From contig NZ_CP051515.1 in the NCBI RefSeq assembly GCF_012689525.1, positions 2,294,001-2,358,000 of the forward strand: 64,000 nt of DNA. The letters are read 5' to 3'. The notes under the pieces were generated by a model. The model made no database searches. It saw nothing but the letters and a program-made list of their open reading frames with translations, and was not told the origin of the DNA. The stretch comes from Paraburkholderia aromaticivorans. Its GTDB lineage: Bacteria; Pseudomonadota; Gammaproteobacteria; Burkholderiales; Burkholderiaceae. Of this stretch, positions 54,690-63,905 are shown piece by piece. Each line of letters opens with the position of its first letter. The stretch's first letter is position 1. The translations under genes and the position numbers were made by a program.

Positions 54690-55757
54690 TCAAAAGAAAT
54701 GGATCATGCCAGTAACGATCGAGCGCTGGTTGATGCCAGGGCTGGCCGGTGAAGTGCTTGAGATGCCAAGCGTACCTTGAGCGTTGTTTCTGGAAAGTCC
54801 CGCCTCCGTGTACAGATCCGTCGACTTCGACAGCAGGTAGTGAACGCCCAGTTTGAAGAAGGCACCATTGCGTTCGGAGTTCACCCGGTCGGCCAGATAC
54901 GTATAGTCCGAAACAAGCCTGAACGCCGGCGTAATATCGTACCGGCCGCCGATCGAATAGTAGTCCTGGCTGCTTCCAGTTGCGGGATCCTGGAAGTTCT
55001 GGAAATTCAGACTGACCTTGAATACGCTACCTGTATAGGCCAGGAATACGGTGTAGGCCCGCGCCACTGTGTGATCGGTCAGCCCGGTCGGATCGTTGCC
55101 GGAGATATAGCCGGCGCTCGCGGAGACGGGCCCCAGCGCGTAGTACAGCGCAGCCGACACCTCCCGCTGGTTCTGAAAATCGCCCGCGGTCCCGCCAAAG
55201 CTGTTCAACACGCTGGCACTCAGGCCGTAGAACGTCGGTGTTTGATATTTGACCGAGTTGTTGGCCCACGTATATTGAAACCCGTTGAAGCCGGTGCGAG
55301 TCTGAAAGACCGTGTTTGCCACCGAGCCGAAATTCTCAAAGCCACTGGCATCCGTGCGATAGAGGACTTCGACGAACGGGGTGTAGTGACGGCCAAACGA
55401 GATCGTCCCGAAGTCATCTTTTCTCAGTCCCACCCAAGCGCCACGGTCGAACAGGAAACTGCCCGCCGAAGTGGGCTGCCCCGAGTTGGTGCTCTTCCCG
55501 GCACCCGGCAGGAAACCCGACTCCAGTCTGAACAGTGTCGCCATCCCGCCGCCCAGATCCTCCGTCCCTGAGAAGATCAGCCGGCTGACAACCAGATTCG
55601 CCTGGCCGTATGCCCACTGATTTTTATCAGTCGCGCCCACGCCGTTCGTGAAACTGATGCCGCCGTCGATGATCCCGCTCAAGGTGACACTCGATTGCGC
55701 GTGAGCTTCGCCCATCACAAGAGAAACGGCTAGAACAGCAAAAATCTTCTTGTACAT
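54690..55757 (-). CDS. Outer-membrane porin
   Basis: A 355-residue 16-strand porin: signal peptide ending AHA, mature start QSSVTLSGIIDGG, loop motif FSGTEDLGGGMATLFRLESGF, and terminal Phe. A relative of, but clearly different from, the porin at 31798-32931. It lies downstream of the hydrolase gene on the same strand with 187 bases between, so it may have its own promoter. Probably a substrate entry channel for this island. Confidence 0.92.
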   Translation of the reverse strand: MYKKIFAVLAVSLVMGEAHAQSSVTLSGIIDGGISFTNGVGATDKNQWAYGQANLVVSRLIFSGTEDLGGGMATLFRLESGFLPGAGKSTNSGQPTSAGSFLFDRGAWVGLRKDDFGTISFGRHYTPFVEVLYRTDASGFENFGSVANTVFQTRTGFNGFQYTWANNSVKYQTPTFYGLSASVLNSFGGTAGDFQNQREVSAALYYALGPVSASAGYISGNDPTGLTDHTVARAYTVFLAYTGSVFKVSLNFQNFQDPATGSSQDYYSIGGRYDITPAFRLVSDYTYLADRVNSERNGAFFKLGVHYLLSKSTDLYTEAGLSRNNAQGTLGISSTSPASPGINQRSIVTGMIHFF

Positions 55758-55944
55758 TCATGGTCTCCAATGTTCTGCCAATCGCACAGTCCGACGACCG
55801 CTTAGATTCGCAATACTAATCATCATGACTTGGGCAGCGACCATCAAAAGAGCCGTCACCAGGTCGGTCGAACCGCTATTCCATGCGTCTTGTCCGACTT
55901 CGAAAACGTCCTCTTTGGTCCTGCAGATGGACTGGGAGACGTCG

Positions 55945-56736
55945 CTAACGCGCGTAGCGCATCAGGAAATCCCGCAGCGCCGGATTGACCCGCTCAGCGT
56001 GAGTCAAATTGGGGGTATGCCCTGCTTTGTCGACGAGGACAAAGCCCTTGCAATTCGGCAGTGCGGCGGCGATCGATTCGCCGCACAGCGGACTGATGGC
56101 GATATCGTCGCTACCGTGAAAAACAATGGTCGAGTGCGTGATTTCATGAAGTCGTGACGTAATGTCATCCCTTGAAATCAGTGCATTCACCGGATGCTCG
56201 AAGTGCTCGGAGCCAAGCCGAAGCCATTTTTCTATCCATGCCGGCGACGCCTCGTAGTTATCGCCGAGCAGGAACGCGGACAGATCCTGAGCGACGTGGG
56301 TGGCACCGTTTCTAGCCCACTCTCCCCTGAGATTTTCGAACGATTGTTGAACGGCCTCGGAGTCGATATCGCTGCGTGTCGATATCAGTGCGAGCGCGCG
56401 AAAACGGTCGGGTTCGAGCAGCGCTGCCCGCATCGAAAGAAAGCCGCCTTGCGACATGCCGACAAGAGATGCCGAAGCGATCTCCAGGTGATCGAGCAGC
56501 GCAATCAGGTCCCGTGCCGAGTCCCAATAGCTAAACGCATTGGTAGTCGGACCCGTTGCGCCAAACCCGCGTTGGTCCCAGACAATGCACCGGAATGCAT
56601 TGCTGAGTTCGGCGATGTTCGGCTGAAACATCTCCCCGTCCATCAGAAAGCCGTGGCTGAAAACCACCACCGGCGCTCCGGCCGGGCCCGATTCTTCGTA
56701 TGCGAAGCGGATTCCTTCGCGCTCAAAATACCGCAT
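55945..56736 (-). CDS. Alpha/beta hydrolase (enol-lactonase/deformylase-like)
   Basis: A 263-residue cytoplasmic hydrolase. SHGFLMDGEMF oxyanion region, VGMSQGGFLS with nucleophile Ser near 95, acid in FHGSDDIAIS near 213, His in KAGHTPNLTH near 242. Size and sequence style recall 3-oxoadipate enol-lactonase and N-formylmaleamate deformylase. In this island it might open a lactone or deformylate a ring-cleavage product. A strong AGGAGGAG site precedes the start. Confidence 0.88.
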   Translation of the reverse strand: MRYFEREGIRFAYEESGPAGAPVVVFSHGFLMDGEMFQPNIAELSNAFRCIVWDQRGFGATGPTTNAFSYWDSARDLIALLDHLEIASASLVGMSQGGFLSMRAALLEPDRFRALALISTRSDIDSEAVQQSFENLRGEWARNGATHVAQDLSAFLLGDNYEASPAWIEKWLRLGSEHFEHPVNALISRDDITSRLHEITHSTIVFHGSDDIAISPLCGESIAAALPNCKGFVLVDKAGHTPNLTHAERVNPALRDFLMRYAR

Positions 56737-56843
56737 GCGTCTCCTCCTGATGTAACGTGCTTATCGTGTAAATCACTATACGGCCAACATATGCAGGAAA
56801 CCTGACCAAAAAGCACACCGGCTTGCCGGATCGTCCGGATTTT

Positions 56844-57500
56844 TCATTGCTTCAGCGTCGCCACATACGCGGAAACGGCGGCAATTTCGTCCTCGCTCAG
56901 CAGCGGAACGATCAGGCTCATCAGCTTCCCCTTGCCGCCACGCGCTCCGCTCTTCCATGCGTTGAGTTGCGTTTTGACATACTCTTCATGCTGACCGGTG
57001 ATGCGCGGGAAGTCAGGCTCAATACCGCCTCCCGCCGCCCGGTGACAGGAAATGCACGCTGGCGCGCCGTCCGCGCCGCCGTGTGTATAAACCAGCTTGC
57101 CGGCATCGACGAGCGCGGCGTTTGTGGCCGCACCCGGCTTGGGCTTTTGCGCCGCATAGAAAGCCGCGAGCGCTTTCATCTCGTCCGGCGAGAGATCTTT
57201 CACCATCGCCTGCATGATTTCGTTGTGCCGCAACGGCGGCACGCCAGGTCCACCCTTGAATTGCGAGAGTTGCTTGTACAGATACTCCGGATACTGGCCG
57301 GCAAGGCGCGGATAAGTGCCGACCGTGCTGTTTCCGTCGACACCGTGGCAGGCCGCGCATCGTTGTGTCGTTAGTTCTCCGACACGCGCAGTCAGATCGG
57401 CGGCTCGCGCGCTCACCGCGGTGCACAGCAGGGCAGCGGCGATCAGCACGGCCTGCGCCGACGGACCCGCCACGCCTCGTGAGAAAGCGTTTCCAGCCAT
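56844..57500 (-). CDS. Di-haem cytochrome c4-type protein
   Basis: A 218-residue exported cytochrome with a signal peptide (residues 14-30, cut near ARA) and two haem domains, each with one site: CAACH (near 47) and CISCH (near 144), plus the Met-bearing segments MQAMVKDLS and MSLIVPLLS. It carries electrons in the periplasm. A strong GAGGAG site precedes 57500. It may serve a dehydrogenase such as the molybdenum hydroxylase, though that enzyme has its own cytochrome. Confidence 0.92.
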   Translation of the reverse strand: MAGNAFSRGVAGPSAQAVLIAAALLCTAVSARAADLTARVGELTTQRCAACHGVDGNSTVGTYPRLAGQYPEYLYKQLSQFKGGPGVPPLRHNEIMQAMVKDLSPDEMKALAAFYAAQKPKPGAATNAALVDAGKLVYTHGGADGAPACISCHRAAGGGIEPDFPRITGQHEEYVKTQLNAWKSGARGGKGKLMSLIVPLLSEDEIAAVSAYVATLKQ

Positions 57501-57617
57501 TGCGTGTCTCCTCGCATTGGGTGATGTGAAGCCGGCTCTAGCTGCTGGTCCGAGTCCGTGCCGCCGCATCGGGAGACGCGGCAAGGTCCTGATCTCGGCG
57601 GCACCGGCGTTGTGTTG

Positions 57618-58556
57618 CTACTGCGCGCCTACGGAGTAGGACGTGTCGGACACCACCTGGTTGCGTAGCACGCCGAGTCCGTCGATCTCGACTTCGACAC
57701 AGTCGCCAGGTCGCATGTGAACGAGGCCAGGTGTCGGAAAAGGTCCATATTGACGGCTGAGATCCTGGCCTTCCTTGTCGTCGGGTTGCGGCTTAAGCGC
57801 GCCGGGCGTGCCCATTGCGATGAAATCACCCGGGCGCAAGCAGTAGCCCTGGCTGAGATAGCTGACGACTTTGGCCACGTCCAGCAACATGTCATCCAGC
57901 GGTGCTCGTTGGCGGACGACACCGTTGATGCGCGTGAGGACCGAGTGCGTGGCAGGGTCGCCGAACTCATCGCTTGTCATCAGCCACGGCCCATACGAGC
58001 CGGATGCCTCGAAGTTTTTGCCGAGGCCGAACTGACGGTTGTGCATCTGATACTCGCGCACCGATCCTTCGTTGATGCACGTGTAACCGGCCACGTGCTC
58101 CATCGCCCGCTCGACCGGGATGAAGCGGCCAGGCTTGCCGATCACGACGCCGAGTTCGCCTTCATAGTCGAAGGCACGCGCAACTGCTGCCGGTGGCGCG
58201 ACGATCGCTTCATTCGCGCCCACATACGAGGCGGCGGTGCGCATGAACAGGTGGGGGAACTCCATCGAGGTTTGCAGTCCGGTCTCCGCAATATGGCTCT
58301 TGAAGTTCAATGCGAGCGCCCACATTGCGTTCGGCCGGTCGAGGAACGGCCTGAGCGTGACGTCGGCCAGCGAGCGGTCTCCTTCGCGGCCTCGGAGCGC
58401 TTGCTGAAGTCGCGCGAGGCCATCCTCATGCTCGAGGATCGCAATCAGACTGGCGGGCAATTCGGGCGCGATATCGGCGACGGCCAGGAAGTGCGTTGGG
58501 CTGGTGACAACGCCCAGCGCGATACGGCCGGCTTCGGCGTAAGCGATGATTTTCAT
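57618..58556 (-). CDS. Fumarylacetoacetate-hydrolase family enzyme
   Basis: A 312-residue FAH-fold enzyme. DYEGELGVVIGK carries the metal-binding Glu/Asp residues, with the usual partner GYTCINEGSVREYQ and the C-terminal RPGDCVEVEIDGLGVLRN. Family members hydrolyse or decarboxylate beta-diketo acids produced by ring cleavage (for example oxaloacetate-like or 2-oxo-4-enoate substrates). It supports a ring-degradation role for the island. Confidence 0.92.
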   Translation of the reverse strand: MKIIAYAEAGRIALGVVTSPTHFLAVADIAPELPASLIAILEHEDGLARLQQALRGREGDRSLADVTLRPFLDRPNAMWALALNFKSHIAETGLQTSMEFPHLFMRTAASYVGANEAIVAPPAAVARAFDYEGELGVVIGKPGRFIPVERAMEHVAGYTCINEGSVREYQMHNRQFGLGKNFEASGSYGPWLMTSDEFGDPATHSVLTRINGVVRQRAPLDDMLLDVAKVVSYLSQGYCLRPGDFIAMGTPGALKPQPDDKEGQDLSRQYGPFPTPGLVHMRPGDCVEVEIDGLGVLRNQVVSDTSYSVGAQ

Positions 58557-58711
58557 GATCGAGGTTTATCCGTGAAATGAATCGGGAAATAGAAGCTTGC
58601 ATTGGACGAACCTGCTTACTGCTGGGCGCCGCAAGGGCCTCGCAGGCAGTGCGCGTCCCCACCGCCGACAGCGTGCCGGCGGGGTATCGAGTCTGAATCG
58701 CGGCAGACGGT

Positions 58712-60001
58712 TTAGTGCTCTGCCACAGCGTTGCTGACGAACCCGCGTGCGCCTCTGCGACCGGCCAACGCCAGCGCGCCGAGCAGGAGAATCGCAACCG
58801 CTGCGGGCAGCATCGCGGTGAGAACGATGTCGCGTGCGGGCCACCCGGCCGACAGCAACGCACCGCCGATCGCTGGGCCGACGAAGGAGCCGACGCGCCC
58901 GACCGCATGTCCCCAGCCCACACCGGTCGCGCGTATTTCTGTCGGGTAGAAGGAAACCGCCAGAGCGGTCTGGCCCATGATGCCGTTCACCAGTCCCGCC
59001 CCGATCACCGCGATGAGCAGCAGCGCAATGCCAGGCGCTACAGTGATCTGACTCAGCACGCCTATGCTCAGGATCATGAGCACCCCGCCGAGCGCAAGCG
59101 CCGACTTCAATCGGAGCTTGCCGACGATGGTCATCATCGCGACGGCCACGGTCATCAGCACGTTGCCGGCCAGTCCGCCGACGCTGAAGGCCGCCATGCC
59201 GACCGATGCATGATCCGACGCAAAGCCGAACGTGGGCAGCAGCGTAGGCAGCCAGAACAGCAGCGCGTAGACGTCCGTAAAGATCAGGAAAGAAAATGCC
59301 CACAACAGACCGGTGTAGAGCCCGAGTCCTTCCTTGAACAGCAGCTTGAATGGATTGGCCGTCGGCACGGGTTCACCGCTGGTGGCAGCCTTACCCTCGG
59401 CCGGCAGAATCCTGAAAAATGCCGGCACCAGAACGAACGGCAGCACACCGCCCACGACGAAGATGGACTGCCAGCCGAACTCGCTCATCAACCGGCCGCC
59501 CGTCACCCCGCCTATGACCGCGCCCACCGACATCCCGGTCGTCACCAGCAACGACGCCGCCACCTTGTGTTTCGTTCCGATGATGCTGGCCGACGCGGTA
59601 ATGGCGATCGGCAGCGCGCCGCCCAGGCCGATCGCTGCGATCAGGCGCATGGCGGACAGGCTGACGACGTCAGCGGCAAACATCGTCACGAGCGTGCCTC
59701 CGCCGAATAGCACGACACTTGCGAGCCCGACGAGCCGGTTGCCGAACCGCTGCGCAAGCGGCCCACTGATCATGAAGCCGATTGCGGCGCCGATATTCGT
59801 TGCCACGAACACCGGCGTGAAGCGCGCGGGTGCGAGGCCCCAATCGCCAGCCAGTTTCGGCACGACGAACGAAATAGACGTGGTGTTGAAGCCGTCCAGC
59901 ACGATCACCAGAAAACACACCAAGAGGGCCCACAACCAGCCGGAACCTTGCGTCTGCCCGAGGTCGTCGCCCCTCATGGCTTGTTTGTCTTTCGCATCCA
60001 T
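58712..60001 (-). CDS. MFS transporter, aromatic acid/H+ symporter type
   Basis: A 429-residue, 12-segment transporter. The helix 1 motif LDGFNTTSISFVVPKL and GPLAQRFGNR loop fit the AAHS group. It is a close paralogue of the 28666-29937 protein. The start at 60001 has AAGGAG eight bases before; the longer frame to 60280 runs into the upstream gene. It should take up the substrate of this island. Confidence 0.93.
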   Translation of the reverse strand: MDAKDKQAMRGDDLGQTQGSGWLWALLVCFLVIVLDGFNTTSISFVVPKLAGDWGLAPARFTPVFVATNIGAAIGFMISGPLAQRFGNRLVGLASVVLFGGGTLVTMFAADVVSLSAMRLIAAIGLGGALPIAITASASIIGTKHKVAASLLVTTGMSVGAVIGGVTGGRLMSEFGWQSIFVVGGVLPFVLVPAFFRILPAEGKAATSGEPVPTANPFKLLFKEGLGLYTGLLWAFSFLIFTDVYALLFWLPTLLPTFGFASDHASVGMAAFSVGGLAGNVLMTVAVAMMTIVGKLRLKSALALGGVLMILSIGVLSQITVAPGIALLLIAVIGAGLVNGIMGQTALAVSFYPTEIRATGVGWGHAVGRVGSFVGPAIGGALLSAGWPARDIVLTAMLPAAVAILLLGALALAGRRGARGFVSNAVAEH

Positions 60002-60098
60002 CGAATCATCTCCTTGCAACGCGCGCGCACTGCCCACGAGCCGCGCTGGACCATCGGCGGCGCGCCGAATCAACCGCTCCAGGTCTGGAATGAACCAG

Positions 60099-61304
60099 TC
60101 AGGTTCGTGTGAACGTCGCGATCCGCTGCTGCAGGACCGTCGAGAAAATGTTCTTCGGCAGCATGCAGTGAATGCCCTTCGGGGGAACCGTCGCGTACAC
60201 GGTGGCGGTCTGGTTCGCGTATTGCGTGACGCGAAAACTGCCCGCCACACTGAAGATGCCGTAGCAGTCCTCCGGCGCAATGCCGGTCGCCGCGGAGAGC
60301 CAGCCGATCATCTGGCGCAGACAGGCCACCAGCGAGTTGTCGAGCGAGTCGGCGAAGCCGAAGCCGATCCAGTAGTCGGGTGTTTCAGCCATCGGAACGT
60401 TCAGTGCCGCGCGCTTGTGCAGCACGTATTGAATGCGCATTTCTTCGAAGGCCGTTTCGATCGACGTTTGATCGACATTACCTTCGCCCGACGCGCCCAT
60501 CGATCCTCCGGTCCACACCCGCCCGCCCGCCATGTGGACAGGCAGCAAGATCGACGTGCCGACGCCGAGCACCGCGCAATCCAGATTGCCGCCGTAATTG
60601 CCGGCGAGGTTCGCGCTCACCGGCTTGTCGCCCACGGGTTGCGTACCGATATACGCCTGAAATGGCTTCAAAGGAATATTGACGCCAGGCACATACGCGG
60701 CCGAGTTGCGCTCCTTGTCGAACTTCAGATAGCGTAGATAGGGCTTGAAATCGTGCGGCAATGCGCCGACGCCGGGCGGCGCCGAATTCCATCCCCAATC
60801 GATCGGCCGCATGCTCAGCATCCGGCATTCGATCAGGTCGCCCGCCTCGGCGCCCTCCATCACTACCGGACCGATCAGCGAGAACGCGCCATTCGGATAT
60901 TTCTTGCGGATCGGCTCGCGCTCCTTAAAGGTCATGCCGTACTTCGCTTCATTGCCCCAGTTGGTCCACGTGCCGTCGTACCACACGGTATCGCCTGATT
61001 TGACCGCGGCGGCGACCGGCGTATCCGGCTCCATCTGGCCTACACGCACGGTTTCTTGCGAAGGCACGAGCCTGACGAGCGCACCGTCCGGCGACGCCAG
61101 TCCACCGGCCTGCCCTGGCGCAGCCGTGCTTTGCGCACGAACCGCGCGTGACAATCCGAACGCCCCCGCGGCCAGCGTGCCGAAACCGAGCTTGAGCATC
61201 GTGCGACGGCAAACGGCGGTTGCATCCCGCGTCGTCGCGCTACCTTGCTCCAGTGCGCCCTCTTTGACGACGGATTGGAGATCCTGCTGTGTCTCTTTTT
61301 TCAT
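60099..61304 (-). CDS. Exported acetamidase/formamidase-family protein
   Basis: A 401-residue FmdA/AmdA-family hydrolase. The N-terminus CRRTMLKLGFGTLAAGAFG is a twin-arginine signal, so it is folded and sent to the periplasm, unusual for a family that is generally cytoplasmic. GVGTSILLPVHMAGGRVWTGGSMGASGEGN and EMRIQYVLHKR fit the family fold. It would hydrolyse an amide. AGGAAT precedes the start. It begins 37 bases after the GlcG-like stop. Confidence 0.88.
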   Translation of the reverse strand: MKKETQQDLQSVVKEGALEQGSATTRDATAVCRRTMLKLGFGTLAAGAFGLSRAVRAQSTAAPGQAGGLASPDGALVRLVPSQETVRVGQMEPDTPVAAAVKSGDTVWYDGTWTNWGNEAKYGMTFKEREPIRKKYPNGAFSLIGPVVMEGAEAGDLIECRMLSMRPIDWGWNSAPPGVGALPHDFKPYLRYLKFDKERNSAAYVPGVNIPLKPFQAYIGTQPVGDKPVSANLAGNYGGNLDCAVLGVGTSILLPVHMAGGRVWTGGSMGASGEGNVDQTSIETAFEEMRIQYVLHKRAALNVPMAETPDYWIGFGFADSLDNSLVACLRQMIGWLSAATGIAPEDCYGIFSVAGSFRVTQYANQTATVYATVPPKGIHCMLPKNIFSTVLQQRIATFTRT

Positions 61305-61341
61305 AGGTATTCCTGATCTGTTCTCGATGGACCAGCCGAAT

Positions 61342-61905
61342 TCATCGAGCGGTCGATGCACCGATCGATTCGATTGCGCCCTTGACCATCTGTTCGTCTA
61401 TATCCGAAGGCGCCCCGCTCGCGCCCAGCGCGCCCAGCAGGTGTCCGCCGGAAAAGATCGGCAGGACGCCACGCCCCGGCAGAAACGGTGCGTAGTAGCC
61501 GGCGCTGGACACGTTGCTGTATTCCGACGGATCGTCCTTGAAACGCTGCTCCAGCGTCGCGCCCGACTGCCCGCCAAGCGCGACCGATGCGAACGCCTTG
61601 CCGCGCGCGAAGTCGAGACTCGCAAAAGGCGCCCCGTCCATGCGCGCCGCGGCGATCAGATGACCAGCCGGATCCACCACGGCGAAGCTCAGCGCAAGAT
61701 GGTGTGCACGAGCCTCGGCGGTGCCGGTGTCGATAAGCTTCATTGCCTGAGTCAAGCTCAGCGAATAGGTACTGACAGCCGCAGTGACTTGCGGCGTCGA
61801 GGCCTGGTCGGCCGCTGCGGCTCTCTGCGCGCCGGCGGCACACAGCGAGCAAAGCGACGCGACCGCTGCCGCCTTCATCAACCGGAACGGACTATTGAAC
61901 TTCAC
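61342..61905 (-). CDS. Exported GlcG/HbpS-like protein (second copy)
   Basis: A 187-residue paralogue of 30091-30651 with a signal peptide (residues 10-30) and the same GlcG/HbpS domain (LALSFAVVDPAGHLIAAARMDGAP). The start is GTG at 61905 with GAGGAGACG upstream; a longer frame to 61995 gives no better signal. About 80 percent identical to the other copy over the mature part. It precedes the amidase-like and MFS genes, the same partners (minus the SDR) as in the first island. Confidence 0.88.
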   Translation of the reverse strand: MKFNSPFRLMKAAAVASLCSLCAAGAQRAAAADQASTPQVTAAVSTYSLSLTQAMKLIDTGTAEARAHHLALSFAVVDPAGHLIAAARMDGAPFASLDFARGKAFASVALGGQSGATLEQRFKDDPSEYSNVSSAGYYAPFLPGRGVLPIFSGGHLLGALGASGAPSDIDEQMVKGAIESIGASTAR

Positions 61906-61985
61906 ACTCGTCTCCTCTTTGTTACTGCGCGGCTCGTCTTGAACTGAAGAGTACGTCTTCATCTTTCGCGAGTCGTAACCGTAAA

Positions 61986-62017
61986 GCCCGCACATTTACC
62001 GCTGAGTCCGATTAATT
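61986..62017 (-). promoter_or_regulatory. Upstream motif B, copy of motif A
   Basis: Matches 30734-30764, with three substitutions and one inserted base. It contains TTACC, five bases, GTCCGAT. It sits about 81-112 bases upstream of the GTG start of the GlcG-like gene, in the same position and orientation as motif A. Confidence 0.5.
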
Positions 62018-62069
62018 CCACCGAGCTCGAACAAGGCACGGCGCATCGTCACGCGCCGCCGTCAATGGC

Positions 62070-62348
62070 TCAACCCACCCGGCGATGAAAACGATGAATT
62101 CTGACTTCGTCCCAGACCCCAGCTGCGAAGAGCGGATCATTGCGGTTGAATGCCTCGACTTCGTCGCGCGTCTGCGCTTCCACAAGAAAGAAGCTGCCGA
62201 TCTTGTTCTCGCCGGCGTCGTCCACCAATGGACCGGACGTGACAAGCGTGACCGTCCCGCTCTCCAGATACGCGCGATGTTTCGGGGTAGTGGCATCGCG
62301 AAGGGCCAGAGCACCAGGCTTATCGGTGCAGAAAACGATCCAATGCAT
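62070..62348 (-). CDS. YciI-like protein
   Basis: A 92-residue protein of the YCII family (HWIVFCTDKPGALALRDATTPKHRAYLE and VEAFNRNDPLFAAGVWDEVRIHRF, with the conserved His and Asp residues). Members are small ferredoxin-fold enzymes; one is a dehalogenase or muconolactone-isomerase-like protein. It is the first gene of the minus-strand island and its ribosome site is AGGAAC. Confidence 0.9.
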   Translation of the reverse strand: MHWIVFCTDKPGALALRDATTPKHRAYLESGTVTLVTSGPLVDDAGENKIGSFFLVEAQTRDEVEAFNRNDPLFAAGVWDEVRIHRFHRRVG

Positions 62349-62771
62349 GATCTTTAGTTCCTATCAAAGTCGGACGGGATAACCTGTACGGAAGAAAAAC
62401 GGGAGCAGTATCAGTCCATTGCGGCGTAACCGGATGCGCTGCACGTCCTGTGACTTACCGAATGGTCCGATTTTTCTATGTTGGGTAGGCCGACTTGCGC
62501 TGTGCCTGCGTCGGTTCAGAATGATTTAGATCTTTTAGCGCGCCGGACGAAATACTTTCGAATATGCTCGATGGACTGCTCGTGAGCGTCCGGCCGTATG
62601 CGCCGCGGTCGAGCTATCTCTCCCTACGTAAACTGAATGAAAGTGCGCTGCCTGTTCGAATGGCGATAGATCGGCAAGCAGGTGGCGTGAATCACCAATC
62701 CGCCGTCAAGCGGCGACCACTTGCGCAGGCAGATCGAGGCCTGACGCATCGACATTGAGCAGATATCCGAT
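62349..62771. other. Divergent region between the YciI-like and monooxygenase genes
   Basis: A third site (62455-62475) keeps TTACC, five bases, GTCCGAT followed by T residues, about 107-127 bases from the YciI-like start and 300 from the monooxygenase. No strong ribosome site precedes the monooxygenase ATG. No further gene seen. Confidence 0.45.
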
Positions 62772-63905
62772 ATGAAGATTGCAATCGCAGGCGGTTCGAT
62801 TTCGGGGCTTGCGGCAGCCCTCACGCTGAATTGCACCGGGCACGACGTGCTCGTGTACGAACGCTCTGCGCATGCATTGCGTGGTCGGGGCGGTGGCGTA
62901 GTGCTGCTGCGGCGCATGCTGCGCTTCCTCGAAAATCACGGTCACTACTGCCGCGACATGATCAGCGTGCCGACGCATCGCCGGCGCTGGATCGATGTCG
63001 GCGGTGCCGTCACTCGCGACGAACCCGAGATGCTGCCCTTCTCGTCGTGGGACGCGGTCTATCGCTCCCTGTGCAGCATGCTGCCGGCGGAGCGAATTCG
63101 CTACGGGCGCGAAGTGGCAGGCTTTGACCAGAACAAGTACGGCGTCGACATTCATTTCGACGATGGCCAGACAGAACATGCGGACATTCTGATCGCCGCT
63201 GACGGTACCGGCTCGCGCCTGCGCTCCCGGCTCTTTCCCGACTATCATGCATCGTTCGCGGGCTATATCGCGTGGCGCGGCATTGTCGATGAAGCCACCT
63301 TCAACCCCGCTGATATCGCCACTCTCGTCGAAAACATGACACTGCACCGGCAGCCCGGTGAACTCTTCATGGCGTTCCTGATCCCCGCTCTCGACGGCTC
63401 GCTGGCGCCGGGCAAGCGGCGCTTCAACTGGCTGTGGTATCGCAACGAAGCTGACGCCGAAGCACTGCGACGGCATTTGACCGACTCCACCGGGCGCAAG
63501 CATCACACGTCCGTCAGCGCGGGACAGTTGGCGGCGGCGGCGCTGGCCGACCTCAACAGTCTCGCCGCGCAGCGTTTGCCTGCCGTATTGGCACAACTGG
63601 TGCTCGCCACCCAGGCGCCGTTCGTACAGGCCATTTTCGACGCGCTGAGCCCCGCCTTTGTCGACGGACGGGTCGCGCTGGTCGGCGACGCGGCCTGCAC
63701 GCTCCGACCACACACCGGCTCAGGCACGTCCAAAGCAGCGGACGACGCAGTGTCCCTTGCTGAATTCTTGCCCCCAGACAGCGACGATGTTGCACGACAC
63801 CTCGCCGACTGGGCAGCGGCCCGGCGCATCGCGGTCGCACCGCTGCTTCAGAAAGGGCCACAGCTTGCGGCCGGATTCGGACTTGGCAGCCCGCCTCCCG
63901 GGTGA
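62772..63905 (+). CDS. FAD-dependent aromatic monooxygenase (2,6-dihydroxypyridine-hydroxylase-like)
   Basis: A 377-residue flavoprotein hydroxylase. IAGGSISGLAAALTL at residues 4-18 is the FAD Rossmann motif (with Ser in place of one Gly), ADGTGSRLRSRL the DG-type motif, and VALVGDAACTLRPHTGSGTSKA the GD motif near 300. The last and the RGRGGGVVL segment resemble 2,6-dihydroxypyridine 3-monooxygenase and related salicylate-type enzymes. It hydroxylates an activated ring using NAD(P)H and O2. It is divergent from the island, so it may be its ring-activating step. Confidence 0.88.
   Translation: MKIAIAGGSISGLAAALTLNCTGHDVLVYERSAHALRGRGGGVVLLRRMLRFLENHGHYCRDMISVPTHRRRWIDVGGAVTRDEPEMLPFSSWDAVYRSLCSMLPAERIRYGREVAGFDQNKYGVDIHFDDGQTEHADILIAADGTGSRLRSRLFPDYHASFAGYIAWRGIVDEATFNPADIATLVENMTLHRQPGELFMAFLIPALDGSLAPGKRRFNWLWYRNEADAEALRRHLTDSTGRKHHTSVSAGQLAAAALADLNSLAAQRLPAVLAQLVLATQAPFVQAIFDALSPAFVDGRVALVGDAACTLRPHTGSGTSKAADDAVSLAEFLPPDSDDVARHLADWAAARRIAVAPLLQKGPQLAAGFGLGSPPPG

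Noticed and set aside
56823..56843. Short CCGGA/TCCGG hairpin followed by T residues; also resembles the TTACC-N5-GTCCGAT motif
   Set aside because: The stem is only five bases and T-run orientation does not fit the minus-strand genes around it; motif match is imperfect (TTGCC, GTCCGG).
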